This document shows, in pieces, positions 28,990 through 37,951 of a stretch of DNA of 64,000 nt. How positions within the stretch are numbered: position 1 is the first letter of the stretch; every line of letters starts with the position of its first letter. The notes beneath the pieces were generated by a model. It was not told the origin of the DNA, ran no database searches, and was given only the letters and a program-made list of their open reading frames with translations. This DNA is from Pseudomonas sp. StFLB209 (GTDB taxonomy: Bacteria > Pseudomonadota > Gammaproteobacteria > Pseudomonadales > Pseudomonadaceae). Where the stretch lies: positions 3,179,001-3,243,000 of the forward strand of contig NZ_AP014637.1 of NCBI RefSeq assembly GCF_000829415.1, written 5' to 3'. The translations under genes and the position numbers were made by a program.

Positions 28990-30891
28990 ATGAGCCACCA
29001 ATCCGATTTGATCAGCGAAGACATCCTCGCTTATCTGGCGCAGCACGAGCGTAAAGAGCTGCTGCGTTTCCTTACCTGCGGTAACGTCGATGACGGCAAG
29101 AGCACCCTGATCGGGCGTCTGCTGCACGACTCCAAGATGATCTACGAAGACCATCTGGAAGCCATCACCCGCGATTCGAAGAAGGTCGGCACCACCGGCG
29201 AAGAAATCGACCTGGCGCTGCTGGTCGACGGTCTGCAGGCCGAGCGCGAGCAGGGCATTACCATCGATGTGGCCTACCGCTACTTCTCGACTGCCAAGCG
29301 CAAGTTCATCATTGCCGACACCCCGGGCCACGAGCAGTACACCCGCAACATGGCCACCGGTGCCTCGACCTGCGACCTGGCGATCATTCTGGTCGACGCC
29401 CGTTACGGCGTGCAGACCCAGACCCGCCGCCACAGCTACATTGCCTCGTTGCTGGGCATCAAGCACATCGTGGTCGCGATCAACAAGATGGACCTCAAGG
29501 GCTTCGACGAGCAGGTTTTCGAGTCGATCAAGGCCGACTACCTGAAGTTCGCCGAGGCGATCAACCTGACCCCGAGCAGCCTGCACTTCGTGCCGATGTC
29601 GGCGCTCAAGGGCGACAACGTGGTCAACCGCAGCGAGCGTTCGCCGTGGTACACCGGCCCCGCGCTGATGGAAATCCTCGAAACCGTCGAGGTGGCCGCC
29701 GACCGCAACTTCACCGACCTGCGTTTCCCGGTGCAGTACGTCAACCGTCCGAACCTGAATTTCCGTGGCTTTGCCGGCACCCTGGCCAGCGGCATCGTGC
29801 ACAAGGGTGACGAAGTCGTGGTGCTGCCGTCGGGCAAGAGCAGCCGGGTCAAGTCCATCGTCACCTATGAAGGCGAGCTGGAGCAGGCCGGTCCCGGCCA
29901 GGCCGTGACCCTGACCATGGAAGACGAAATCGACATCTCGCGTGGCGACCTGCTGGTGCATGCCGACAACGTGCCGCCGGTCACCGACCAGTTCGACGCG
30001 ATGCTGGTCTGGATGTCCGAAGAGCCGATGCTGCCGGGCAAGAAATATGACATCAAGCGCGCTACCAGCTACGTGCCGGGCTCGATTGCCAGCATCACCC
30101 ACAAGGTCGATGTGAACACCCTTGAGCACGGCGCCGCCAGTGCGCTGCAGCTCAACGAGATCGGCCGGGTCAAGGTTGCCCTCGATGCCTCCATCGCCTT
30201 GGACGGTTACGAAAGCAACCGCACCACCGGTGCCTTCATCGTTATCGATCGCCTGACCAATGGCACTGTTGGTGCCGGCATGATCATCGCGCAACCGGTG
30301 TTGCCACACGGTGGTAATGGCCAGCACGGCAAGCAGGCTCACGTTTCTACTGAAGAGCGCGCCCTGCGTCTGGGCCAGCAGCCTGCCACTGTGTTGTTCA
30401 GCGGCCTTTCGGGCGCCGGCAAAAGCACTCTGGCCTATGCCGTGGAGCGCAAGCTGTTCGACATGGGCCGTTCGGTCTACGTGCTCGATGGTCAGAACCT
30501 GCGTCATGACTTGAACAAAGGACTGCCGCAGGACCGTGCCGGACGTACCGAGAACTGGCGTCGTGCCGCCCATGTGGCGCGCCAGTTCAACGAAGCCGGC
30601 CTGCTGACCCTGGCCGCGTTCGTTGCGCCGGATGCCGAAGGTCGCGAGCAGGCCAAGGCGTTGATCGGCAAAGAGCGTCTGGTGACGGTCTACGTGCAGG
30701 CTTCGCCAAGCGCCTGCCGTGAGCGTGACCCGCAGGGTTTGTATGCTGCCAATGGCGATAACATCCCGGGCGAGTCCTTCCCGTACGACGTGCCGCTGGA
30801 CGCCGATCTGGTGATCGATACCCAGCGCGTGAGTGTGGAGGAGGGCGTCAAGCTGGTACTGGACGTGCTGCGTAGCCGCGGCGCGATCTGA
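28990..30891 (+). CDS. cysNC: CysNC: sulfate adenylyltransferase GTPase fused to APS kinase
   Basis: 633 residues. The N-terminal EF-Tu-like GTPase (about 25-450) has G1 G-N-V-D-D-G-K-S-T at 31-39, D-T-P-G-H-E-Q-Y near 107 and N-K-M-D near 165. The C-terminal APS kinase (about 465-633) has a second P-loop G-L-S-G-A-G-K-S-T at 472-480. One polypeptide thus makes APS with CysD and phosphorylates it to PAPS. The fusion is normal in Pseudomonas, unlike the separate cysN and cysC of E. coli. ATG 28990 is the family start (M-S-H-Q-S-D). In-frame codons upstream lie in the repeat. Confidence 0.97.
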   Translation: MSHQSDLISEDILAYLAQHERKELLRFLTCGNVDDGKSTLIGRLLHDSKMIYEDHLEAITRDSKKVGTTGEEIDLALLVDGLQAEREQGITIDVAYRYFSTAKRKFIIADTPGHEQYTRNMATGASTCDLAIILVDARYGVQTQTRRHSYIASLLGIKHIVVAINKMDLKGFDEQVFESIKADYLKFAEAINLTPSSLHFVPMSALKGDNVVNRSERSPWYTGPALMEILETVEVAADRNFTDLRFPVQYVNRPNLNFRGFAGTLASGIVHKGDEVVVLPSGKSSRVKSIVTYEGELEQAGPGQAVTLTMEDEIDISRGDLLVHADNVPPVTDQFDAMLVWMSEEPMLPGKKYDIKRATSYVPGSIASITHKVDVNTLEHGAASALQLNEIGRVKVALDASIALDGYESNRTTGAFIVIDRLTNGTVGAGMIIAQPVLPHGGNGQHGKQAHVSTEERALRLGQQPATVLFSGLSGAGKSTLAYAVERKLFDMGRSVYVLDGQNLRHDLNKGLPQDRAGRTENWRRAAHVARQFNEAGLLTLAAFVAPDAEGREQAKALIGKERLVTVYVQASPSACRERDPQGLYAANGDNIPGESFPYDVPLDADLVIDTQRVSVEEGVKLVLDVLRSRGAI

Positions 30892-30998
30892 TGCCCTATT
30901 GAGGCCAGGTGAGAGGCTCTGCTGGCGAAGACTGTGGTACCTCCACCATTGATTCGCCAGCTGGCCACTCCCATCGTATCGCTGAAACGGCACCAAAG

Positions 30999-31033
30999 AA
31001 AAAGCCCCCGGCCTTGCGGCGCGGGGGCTTTTT
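30999..31033. terminator. Bidirectional terminator between cysNC and zapG
   Basis: AAAAAGCCCCCG pairs with CGGGGGCTTTTT around an 11-base loop. A-tract and T-tract flanks allow function on both strands, as suits two convergent genes. Confidence 0.9.
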
Positions 31034-31049
31034 CATAACGGCGTACAGG

Positions 31050-31484
31050 TTACTTTTTCAAACCGTAATGCTCATCCAGCATGCCAGGGGAGTTTGGCGA
31101 TTTGGGTGCGTAGTCTTTGGGCGCTTCGGTATCGCGTGGCGGAGTCAGCCGATCGCGTGGTGCGTGATGCGCCTCTGGGTGCATGGCGGCCAGCAGACGT
31201 TGACGGGTCAGCTCGTCCAGCGCCAGGCGGTTGGCGCCTTCAGCGAGGTGCTCCTGGACTTCCTGATACTGCTGGGTCAGCTTCTGAACCAGATTAGCCG
31301 TGCTGTTGAAGTGAGTGACCACCTCGTTCTGATAGGTATCGAAACGCTCCTGAACCTCATCCAGCTGACGCTGGGTGCTGTTCGGAACGGTGTTGGGCAG
31401 CAGACGTGCGACCAGGAAACCAATGACGACACCGGCAACCAGGGCAAGAGTCGGCAACAACCAAACTAAGAGCGAGTGTTCCAC
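31050..31484 (-). CDS. zapG: ZapG (YhcB), inner-membrane division/envelope protein
   Basis: 144 residues. An N-terminal transmembrane helix at about 6-27 is followed by a coiled coil (about 38-85, D-E-V-Q-E-R-F-D-T-Y-Q-N-E-V) and a Pro-rich, probably disordered C-terminus. This is the DUF1043/YhcB plan. In enterobacteria YhcB coordinates division and cell-wall growth and interacts with FtsI, RodZ and others. The name is by family. The gene stands alone, converging on cysNC. Confidence 0.88.
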   Translation of the reverse strand: MEHSLLVWLLPTLALVAGVVIGFLVARLLPNTVPNSTQRQLDEVQERFDTYQNEVVTHFNSTANLVQKLTQQYQEVQEHLAEGANRLALDELTRQRLLAAMHPEAHHAPRDRLTPPRDTEAPKDYAPKSPNSPGMLDEHYGLKK

Positions 31485-31628
31485 GAGTCCTTCCTCTATA
31501 AACGGCTTTGCATTACGTTAACGGCTGGAACCTGCGCTGTATAGCCGCGACGCGTCGCCGATATGCCAGGCACAGACAATCAGCTAGACGAGTTTACCCA
31601 TTTCGGGGTCACGGAGTTCTTCACCGCT

Positions 31629-32258
31629 ATGCGCGAAACCCCTGTTTTCATTGACGGCCCGCAGGGCCAGCTCGAAGCACTTTATCAGGACCTGCCCGAT
31701 GCGAAAGGTGTGGCGCTGATTTGCCATCCCAACCCGGTGCAGGGCGGCACCATGCTCAACAAGGTGGTTGCCACCTTGCAACGTGCTGCCCGCGATGCCG
31801 GCTTGAGCACCTTGCGCTTCAATTATCGTGGAGTGGGCGCCAGCGCCGGCACTTCAGTCGCTGGCGCCGAAGAAATCGACGATGCCCGCGCCGCCGCTCG
31901 CTGGCTGCGCACGCAGCAGCATGAGCTGCCGCTCACCGTGTTTGGTTTCTCCTTTGGTGGGTATGTCGCCGGATCGCTGTGCGGCGAGCTGGAGGCCCGT
32001 GGCGAGGCTCTGGAGCATGTGTTTCTGATCGCACCGGCGGTGTCGCGCTTCAAGGATCACGACGCCCTGCCGCAGCAGGCGCCGCTGACCGTTATCCAGC
32101 CTGACGCCGATGAAGTCATTGCGCCTGCGCTGGTGTATGACTGGTCGGCCGTGTTGCCGCGCCCCCATGAGCTGCTGAAAGTGGCAGAATGCGGACACTT
32201 CTTCCACGGCAAGCTGACGGATCTGAAGGATCTGGTCATGCCCCGGCTCTCGAATTGA
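31629..32258 (+). CDS. Alpha/beta hydrolase, dienelactone hydrolase-like
   Basis: 209 residues. The nucleophile elbow G-F-S-F-G-G places the catalytic Ser at 108. An Asp in P-D-A-D-E-V-I near 160 and a His in C-G-H-F-F-H-G near 190 complete a likely triad. The C-H-P-N-P-V-Q-G-G-T-M-L-N-K-V motif near 35-49 is typical of a widespread proteobacterial family annotated as alpha/beta hydrolase. The substrate is unknown. The start at 31629 (M-R-E-T-P-V) gives the family length. An in-frame ATG at 31563 would add 22 unlikely residues. trpS follows after 27 bases, so cotranscription is likely. Confidence 0.88.
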   Translation: MRETPVFIDGPQGQLEALYQDLPDAKGVALICHPNPVQGGTMLNKVVATLQRAARDAGLSTLRFNYRGVGASAGTSVAGAEEIDDARAAARWLRTQQHELPLTVFGFSFGGYVAGSLCGELEARGEALEHVFLIAPAVSRFKDHDALPQQAPLTVIQPDADEVIAPALVYDWSAVLPRPHELLKVAECGHFFHGKLTDLKDLVMPRLSN

Positions 32259-32285
32259 TGCACTTCACTGATTAAGCGACCTGCC

Positions 32286-33635
32286 ATGACCACTCGTATC
32301 CTGACCGGTATCACCACCACCGGCACTCCTCATCTGGGCAACTATGCCGGCGCGATTCGTCCGGCGGTTGTCGCCAGCCGCCAGCCTGGCGCCGATTCGT
32401 TCTACTTCCTGGCCGACTATCATGCCCTGATCAAGTGCGACGACCCGCAGCGCATCCAGCGTTCGCGCCTGGAGATCGCCGCCACCTGGCTGGCAGCCGG
32501 TCTGGACCCTGAGCGGGTGACTTTCTATCGGCAGTCGGACATCCCGGAAATCCCCGAGCTGACCTGGCTGCTGACCTGTGTCGCGGGCAAGGGCCTGCTC
32601 AACCGTGCTCACGCCTACAAGGCGTCGGTCGACAAGAACGTCGAAAGCGGCGAAGACCCCGATGCTGGTGTGACCATGGGCCTGTTCAGCTATCCGGTGC
32701 TGATGGCGGCCGACATCCTGATGTTCAATGCGCACAAGATTCCGGTCGGTCGTGACCAGATCCAGCATGTGGAAATGGCCCGCGACATCGCCCAGCGTTT
32801 CAACCACCTGTTTGGCAACGGCAAGGATTTTTTCGCCTTGCCTGAGGCGCAGATCGAAGAAACGGTGGCCACCTTGCCAGGCCTGGACGGGCGCAAGATG
32901 TCCAAGAGCTACGACAACACCATCCCGCTGTTCAGCAGCGCCAAGGACCTCAAGGACGCCATCTCGCGCATCGTTACCGACTCGCGGGCGCCGGGCGAGG
33001 CCAAAGACCCTGACAACTCGCACCTGTTTACCCTGTATCAGGCGTTTTCCACCGCCGAGCAGAGCGCAGCGTTCCGTAGTGAACTGCTCGAAGGTCTGGG
33101 CTGGGGCGAGGCCAAGAGCCGTCTGTTCAATCTGCTCGAGGAGCAGTTGAGCGAACCGCGGGAGATTTACCAGGGCTTGATCGCCCGGCCTGCCGACCTG
33201 GAAGACATTCTGCTGGCGGGCGCGCAAAAGGCCCGTCGCACTGCCACGCCATTCCTTGAAACCCTGCGTGAAGCCGTGGGCCTGCGTTCGTTCCGTTCGG
33301 TGCAGCAGAGCGCCGACAGCGGTAAGAAAAAGGCCGTCAAGGCGGCACGCTTCGTGAGTTTCCGCGAGGACGACGGCAGTTTCCGTTTCCGCCTGCTGGC
33401 CGCTGACGGTGAGCAATTGCTGTTGTCTCGCGCTTTTGCCGACGGCAAGGCGGCCGGTGCGGTCAGCAAACAGCTGCAACAGGGCGGCGCGCTGGATATC
33501 CGTGCCGAGGCCGACCGTTTCAGCCTGTGGCTGGACGACGCCTGTGTGGCTGACAGCCCGGGGTTCAAGGATACCGTGGCCCGCGATGCGGCCATCGAAA
33601 CCCTCAAGTCGGCATTGGCTCCTCAACAGGACTGA
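32286..33635 (+). CDS. trpS: Tryptophanyl-tRNA synthetase with C-terminal extension
   Basis: 449 residues. The class I motifs are T-G-T-P-H-L-G-N-Y at 12-20 (HIGH-like) and K-M-S-K-S at 204-208. The catalytic and anticodon-binding core accounts for about 335-340 residues, the usual bacterial length. About 110 further residues (from roughly 345) form an extra domain, beginning after a basic linker (S-G-K-K-K-A-V-K-A) with [16 protein letters not shown]. aeruginosa TrpS has a similar length from memory. The extension's role is unknown to me. Confidence 0.97.
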   Translation: MTTRILTGITTTGTPHLGNYAGAIRPAVVASRQPGADSFYFLADYHALIKCDDPQRIQRSRLEIAATWLAAGLDPERVTFYRQSDIPEIPELTWLLTCVAGKGLLNRAHAYKASVDKNVESGEDPDAGVTMGLFSYPVLMAADILMFNAHKIPVGRDQIQHVEMARDIAQRFNHLFGNGKDFFALPEAQIEETVATLPGLDGRKMSKSYDNTIPLFSSAKDLKDAISRIVTDSRAPGEAKDPDNSHLFTLYQAFSTAEQSAAFRSELLEGLGWGEAKSRLFNLLEEQLSEPREIYQGLIARPADLEDILLAGAQKARRTATPFLETLREAVGLRSFRSVQQSADSGKKKAVKAARFVSFREDDGSFRFRLLAADGEQLLLSRAFADGKAAGAVSKQLQQGGALDIRAEADRFSLWLDDACVADSPGFKDTVARDAAIETLKSALAPQQD

Positions 33636-33697
33636 TTGCCATTCCTCGGGGCCGTCGCTAAAGTGTCGGCCCGCTTTTATTGCCCTGCTGACCAATT

Positions 33698-34792
33698 ATG
33701 ACGCCCCTGGAACGATATCAAGCCGATCTGAAACGCCCGGACTTCTTTCATGATGCCGCTCAGGAAAACGCTGTGCGTCACCTGCAGCGCCTGTACGACG
33801 ATTTGATTGCCGCCCAGAACAGCAAGCCCGGCCTGTTCGGCAAGCTGTTCGGCAAGAAAGAGCCGGAGATTGTCAAAGGCCTGTATTTCTGGGGCGGTGT
33901 AGGTCGGGGCAAGACCTATCTGGTCGACACTTTCTTCGACGCGCTGCCGTTCGAGCAGAAGATGCGCACGCACTTTCACCGCTTCATGAAGCGCGTGCAT
34001 GACGAGATGAAGACCCTCAAGGGTGAGAAGAACCCGCTGACCGTGATCGCCAAGCGTTTCTCGGAAGAAGCGCGGATTATCTGCTTCGATGAATTCTTCG
34101 TGTCTGACATTACCGATGCCATGATTCTTGGCACGCTGATGGAAGAACTGTTCAAAAATGGCGTTTCGCTGGTGGCGACCTCCAACATCGTGCCAGACGG
34201 TCTGTACAAGGACGGTCTGCAACGGGCGCGTTTCCTGCCGGCCATCGCGCTGATCAAGCAGCATACCGAGGTGGTCAACGTTGATAGTGGCGTGGACTAT
34301 CGTTTGCGTCATCTGGAGCAGGCCGAGCTGTTTCACTTCCCGCTCGACGAGGCCGCAGAGCAGAGCCTGCGCGCCAGCTTCAAGGCGTTGACGCCCGACT
34401 GTGCACAGACCGTCGAAAACGACGTGCTGATGATCGAAAACCGCGAAATCCGCGCCCTGCGTACCTGTGACGATGTCGCCTGGTTTAACTTCCGTGATCT
34501 GTGTGACGGCCCGCGCAGCCAGAACGACTACATCGAACTGGGCAAGATCTTCCACGCCGTGCTACTCAGCGATGTGGAGCAGATGAGCGTGACCACCGAC
34601 GACATCGCCCGGCGTTTCATCAACATGGTCGACGAATTCTACGATCGCAACGTCAAGCTGATCATCTCGGCCGAAGTCGAGCTCAAGGACCTGTACTCCG
34701 GTGGTCGCCTGAACTTCGAATTCCAGCGCACCCTCAGCCGCCTGCTGGAGATGCAGTCCCACGAATTCCTGGCGCGGGCGCACAAGCCCTGA
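33698..34792 (+). CDS. zapE: Cell division ATPase ZapE (AFG1-like)
   Basis: 364 residues of the AFG1/LACE1 ATPase family. Walker A G-V-G-R-G-K-T at 67-73, Walker B-like I-C-F-D-E-F-F-V near 127-134, and the conserved R-F-L-P-A-I near 175. ZapE associates with the septum and modulates Z-ring stability under stress in E. coli. It follows trpS by 62 bases, as in other pseudomonads, and is followed at once by a palindromic repeat. Confidence 0.95.
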   Translation: MTPLERYQADLKRPDFFHDAAQENAVRHLQRLYDDLIAAQNSKPGLFGKLFGKKEPEIVKGLYFWGGVGRGKTYLVDTFFDALPFEQKMRTHFHRFMKRVHDEMKTLKGEKNPLTVIAKRFSEEARIICFDEFFVSDITDAMILGTLMEELFKNGVSLVATSNIVPDGLYKDGLQRARFLPAIALIKQHTEVVNVDSGVDYRLRHLEQAELFHFPLDEAAEQSLRASFKALTPDCAQTVENDVLMIENREIRALRTCDDVAWFNFRDLCDGPRSQNDYIELGKIFHAVLLSDVEQMSVTTDDIARRFINMVDEFYDRNVKLIISAEVELKDLYSGGRLNFEFQRTLSRLLEMQSHEFLARAHKP

Positions 34793-34898
34793 AAGCAGTC
34801 GCAAGCTTCAAGCGGTAAGCTGCAAGAAGGAGCAAGAGCCGCACACGGTCTGCCTTGTTTCTTCTTGCAGCTTGAAGCTCACCGCTTGTAGCTGCTTC
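34792..34898. repeat. AAGCTTCAAGC-type palindromic repeat after zapE
   Basis: Left arm GCAAGCTTCAAGCGGTAAGC (34801-34820, continuing TGCAAGAAG to 34829) and right arm CTTCTTGCAGCTTGAAGCTC (34861-34880, continuing to about 34898) are imperfect inverted copies around a 31-base centre. It begins at the zapE stop and touches the stop codon of the convergent regulator gene, so it may serve as a shared terminator. It belongs to the same word family as the repeat at 28808-28985. Confidence 0.75.
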
Positions 34899-35893
34899 TA
34901 CGCCGCCTGCTGGAATTGCTGGCGATACTGGTTCGGTGAAAGCTCTGTGTGCTGGCGAAACAGGCGGGCGAAGAAACTGGCGTCGTCGTAGCCCACTTCG
35001 TAGCTGATGGTCTTGATGCTCTTGCGCGTGGCCGAGAGCAGTCCTTTGGCTGTTTCGATGCGTAGCCGTTGCAGGTAGTGCAGCGGTTTGTCGCCGGTGG
35101 CTCCCTGAAAGCGGCGCATGAAATTGCGAATGCTCATGCCGTGTTCGCGGGCCACGTCCTCGAAACGGAACTTGTCGGCGAAGTGTTCTTCGAGCCAGTG
35201 CTGGATTTGCAGGATGATCATGTCCTGGTGCAGCTTCTGGCCGCCAAAGCCGATCCGCCCTGGCGAATAATTGCGCCGTACCTCATACAGGATGTCGCGG
35301 GCCACGGCCTGGGCCACGTTTGCACCGCAAAACCGCTCGATCAGGTAGATGTACAGATCGCACGCCGAAGTGCTGCCGCCTGCGCAATACAGGTTGTCAG
35401 CATCAATGATGTGTTTGTCCTGATTGAGCAGCACTTTCGGAAACCGCTCGGTGAACTCATTGAAGAACCGCCAGTAAGTGGTCGCTTCCTTGCCGTCGAG
35501 CAGGCCGCTGGCCGCCAGCCAGAACACACCGCTGGCTTCGGCGCACAATACTGCGCCTCTGGCATGTTGTTCGCGCAGCCATGGCAGCACCTGCGGATAG
35601 CGCTGGCAAAGTGCATCGAAGTCATCCCAGAAGGCGGGCAGTACAATGATGTCGCTGGACTCCAGGCCGCCGTCGACCGGCAGCATGACATCGCTGAAGC
35701 TGTTGACGGGCTGGCCGTCGGGGCTGACCAGGCGGATTTCGAAGGCAGGCTTGATGCCGTGGCCCAATTGTTTGCTGTAGCGCAGGCTGGCCAGATGGAA
35801 GAAATCCTTGGCCTGCATCAGGGTTGAGGCGAACACCCGGTCAATCGCCAGGATGCTCACACGCCGCAATACGGCGCAGGGTTGTATCGGCAT
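34898..35893 (-). CDS. GlxA-type AraC family transcriptional regulator
   Basis: 331 residues. The N-terminal DJ-1/PfpI (class I amidotransferase-like) domain is at about 10-195, and the C-terminal AraC/XylS DNA-binding domain with two helix-turn-helix motifs at about 230-328 (I-S-Y-E-V-G-Y-D-D-A-S-F-F-A-R-L-F). This is the GlxA/FtrA architecture, whose members often control amine or amino acid catabolism. The elbow reads E-A-S-G-V-F-W-L-A where relatives commonly have C-T/S-G-x-F-x-L-A, so the usual cysteine position is alanine. The target is unknown. It stands alone and converges on zapE. Confidence 0.9.
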   Translation of the reverse strand: MPIQPCAVLRRVSILAIDRVFASTLMQAKDFFHLASLRYSKQLGHGIKPAFEIRLVSPDGQPVNSFSDVMLPVDGGLESSDIIVLPAFWDDFDALCQRYPQVLPWLREQHARGAVLCAEASGVFWLAASGLLDGKEATTYWRFFNEFTERFPKVLLNQDKHIIDADNLYCAGGSTSACDLYIYLIERFCGANVAQAVARDILYEVRRNYSPGRIGFGGQKLHQDMIILQIQHWLEEHFADKFRFEDVAREHGMSIRNFMRRFQGATGDKPLHYLQRLRIETAKGLLSATRKSIKTISYEVGYDDASFFARLFRQHTELSPNQYRQQFQQAA

Positions 35894-36267
35894 GATCTTT
35901 GTTCTTATAGGTAATAGTGGTCAAACAACGGCTGGATCGTCTTATGTTTTGCCGGTCCTGTCCAGCCTGAAGGATCCCCTGTAACAATAACCATCAAGGC
36001 TCTGGCCCGCCGCTCATGTCCGGTGGTGAGGACAGGACGAAATTCCGGTTGAGCTTCTTGTTGCAGCCTGTATAATTCGCCACCTCTTGGTTGCGGGAGT
36101 GATGCCCCGTCGCTAAAGAATCTGCCGTATGCGGACGCGCTGACCCGAGCCCCCGATAGCGTCTGTTTCCGGCTGACTCCGGCTGGCCTGTTTGGCTTGT
36201 CAGAGAATGCACTATTCAGTAAGCTCCGCCGTCTATTTTTTTCAGGCGGCCCCTGAGGCTATAAAGA
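35894..36267. other. Regulator-rplM intergenic region with the rplM-rpsI leader
   Basis: A 374-base gap. The left part would hold the promoter of the minus-strand regulator, but I found no convincing pair. The right part holds the rplM promoter (36049-36076) and a leader of roughly 185 bases before the rplM ATG, with a CCGCC...GGCGG hairpin near 36226-36250. No ORF in it is supported. In P. aeruginosa two further genes (an oxidoreductase and an acyl-CoA dehydrogenase, from memory) occupy the corresponding place. They are absent here. Confidence 0.6.
36049..36076 (+). promoter_or_regulatory. Promoter of rplM-rpsI
   Basis: TTGAGC (36049-36054), a 16-base spacer, and a perfect TATAAT (36071-36076). 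It is the strongest sigma-70-like site in the gap, as expected for ribosomal protein genes. Confidence 0.7.
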
Positions 36268-36696
36268 ATGAAAACTTTTACTGCTAAACCGGAAACAGTT
36301 AAGCGCGACTGGTTCGTCGTCGACGCTGCTGGCCAGACCCTGGGTCGTCTGGCCACCGAAATCGCGAGCCGTCTGCGTGGCAAGCACAAACCGGAATACA
36401 CTCCGCACGTTGACACTGGCGACTACATCGTCGTGATCAATGCCGAGCAGATCCGTGTTACTGGTGCCAAGTCTTCCGACAAGATCTACTACTCTCACTC
36501 CGGTTTCCCGGGCGGGATCAAATCGATCAACTTCGAAAAGCTGATCGACAAGGCTCCTGAGCGCGTGATCGAGACCGCGGTTAAGGGCATGCTGCCTAAG
36601 AACCCGCTGGGTCGCGACATGTACCGTAAGCTGAAAGTCTATGCGGGCGCTGTTCACCCTCATACTGCTCAGCAGCCCCAAGAACTGAAGTTTTAA
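36268..36696 (+). CDS. rplM: 50S ribosomal protein L13
   Basis: 142 residues, exactly the bacterial L13 size. Conserved features are [15 protein letters not shown] near 12-26 and [11 protein letters not shown] near 107-117. L13 is an early assembly protein of the 50S subunit. It is followed after 14 bases by rpsI, the universal bacterial pair. In E. coli L13 represses its own operon by binding the mRNA leader, and a leader is present here. Confidence 0.99.
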   Translation: MKTFTAKPETVKRDWFVVDAAGQTLGRLATEIASRLRGKHKPEYTPHVDTGDYIVVINAEQIRVTGAKSSDKIYYSHSGFPGGIKSINFEKLIDKAPERVIETAVKGMLPKNPLGRDMYRKLKVYAGAVHPHTAQQPQELKF

Positions 36697-36710
36697 CGGA
36701 ATAGTTGATT

Positions 36711-37103
36711 ATGTCGGCGACTCAAAATTACGGCACTGGCCGTCGCAAGACCGCAACCGCTCGCGTTTTCCTGCGTCCGGGCACTGGTAACATCTCGATC
36801 AACAACCGTTCGCTGGACGTGTTCTTTGGCCGTGAAACTGCCCGCATGGTAGTTCGCCAGCCACTGGAACTGACCGAGACCACCGAGAAATTCGACATCT
36901 ACGTCACCGTTATCGGTGGCGGCGTAAGTGGCCAGGCTGGCGCAATCCGCCACGGTATCACTCGCGCCCTGATGCAATACGACGAGTCGCTGCGCAGCTC
37001 CCTGCGTAAAGCCGGCTTCGTTACTCGCGACGCCCGTGAAGTTGAGCGTAAGAAAGTCGGTCTGCGTAAAGCGCGTAAGCGTCCGCAGTACTCGAAGCGT
37101 TAA
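36711..37103 (+). CDS. rpsI: 30S ribosomal protein S9
   Basis: 130 residues, normal for S9. It starts [15 protein letters not shown] and ends in the basic tail [12 protein letters not shown], whose last residues reach the P-site tRNA in the ribosome. The ATG at 36711 is preferred over a TTG at 36705. A terminator follows 22 bases after the stop. Confidence 0.99.
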   Translation: MSATQNYGTGRRKTATARVFLRPGTGNISINNRSLDVFFGRETARMVVRQPLELTETTEKFDIYVTVIGGGVSGQAGAIRHGITRALMQYDESLRSSLRKAGFVTRDAREVERKKVGLRKARKRPQYSKR

Positions 37104-37125
37104 TTCGCTTTTACGCCTCAAAAAG

Positions 37126-37159
37126 AACGCCCGCTTCTTCGGAAGCCGGGCGTTTTTTT
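37126..37159 (+). terminator. Terminator after rpsI
   Basis: AACGCCC-GCTTC and GAAGC-C-GGGCGTT pair around a TTCG tetraloop, with a single bulged C, followed by seven T residues. A classic strong rho-independent terminator. Confidence 0.93.
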
Positions 37160-37357
37160 ATGCCCCTCATTTATCTGTGTGGCAAATCGCCTCATTGTTG
37201 TAAGTCAATGTTTACAGCTATTCCTACCTTTTGAGGGGTCTTAAGACCTTGTTGACAGAAGGGGCTTTATTTACCATCCCGGCCACTTGGCAATGACTAG
37301 ATTTTATCGTGCAGGTCTCTGATCAATCAGAGGCTGCAGTGGACGGGAGAGGGCGGA

Positions 37358-37951
37358 ATGAGCAATGACGGCGTCAATCCAGGCCGGCGTCGCTTCCTGG
37401 TTGCAGCGACTTCGGTAGTCGGGGCAGCAGGGGCGGTAGGGGCTGCGGTCCCGTTCGTGGGGTCGTGGTTTCCCAGTGCCAAGGCCAAGGCCGCAGGTGC
37501 ACCGGTGAAGGTCAATATCGGCAAGATCGAGCCGGGGCAGCAGATGGTCGCCGAATGGCGCGGTCAGCCGGTGTTCATTCTGCGCCGAACGCCGCAGATC
37601 CTCGCTGAGTTGAGCAAGCGTACTGCGCAGCTGTCGGACCCTGAGTCCAGGGCTTCGGTGCAGCCCGGATATGTCGACCAGGCGTTGCGCTCGATCAAAC
37701 CGGAAATACTCCTGCTGGTCGGTCTGTGTACCCATCTGGGGTGCTCGCCGACCTTTCGTCCCGAAGTGGCGCCAGCCGACCTGGGTGCTGACTGGGTGGG
37801 CGGTTACTTCTGCCCCTGCCACGGGTCGCGCTACGACCTGGCTGGGCGGGTCTACAAGGCGCAGCCTGCACCATTGAATCTGCCGGTGCCGCCGCACAGC
37901 TACGAGTCCGAGACGGTCATTGTCATCGGCGTCGATCAGGAGAAAGCGTGA
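37358..37951 (+). CDS. petA: Ubiquinol-cytochrome c reductase, Rieske iron-sulfur subunit
   Basis: 197 residues. A Tat-type signal anchor (R-R-R-F-L-V-A-A, then a hydrophobic helix to about residue 40) precedes the Rieske domain. The [2Fe-2S] ligands are Cys124 and His126 (C-T-H-L-G-C) and Cys152 and His155 (C-P-C-H-G-S), with Cys129-Cys154 as the stabilising disulfide by family analogy. It carries electrons from ubiquinol to cytochrome c1 in the bc1 complex. Its stop overlaps petB by one base. Confidence 0.97.
   Translation: MSNDGVNPGRRRFLVAATSVVGAAGAVGAAVPFVGSWFPSAKAKAAGAPVKVNIGKIEPGQQMVAEWRGQPVFILRRTPQILAELSKRTAQLSDPESRASVQPGYVDQALRSIKPEILLLVGLCTHLGCSPTFRPEVAPADLGADWVGGYFCPCHGSRYDLAGRVYKAQPAPLNLPVPPHSYESETVIVIGVDQEKA

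Noticed and set aside
30356..30891. CysC half of CysNC as a frameshifted separate gene
   Set aside because: The frame is continuous from 28990 to 30891, and this fusion is standard in Pseudomonas.
28933..30996. Minus-strand open frame (687 codons) opposite cysNC
   Set aside because: Antisense shadow of an unmistakable fusion enzyme. No ribosome site or domain.
31563..31628. Upstream extension of the alpha/beta hydrolase from ATG 31563
   Set aside because: The added 22 residues are not part of the family fold, while the ATG at 31629 gives the conserved start.
37252..37280. TTGACA upstream of petA as a promoter
   Set aside because: The -35 is perfect but no -10-like hexamer lies at 16 to 18 bases. 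I did not list it as a feature, although petABC probably does have its own promoter in this gap.
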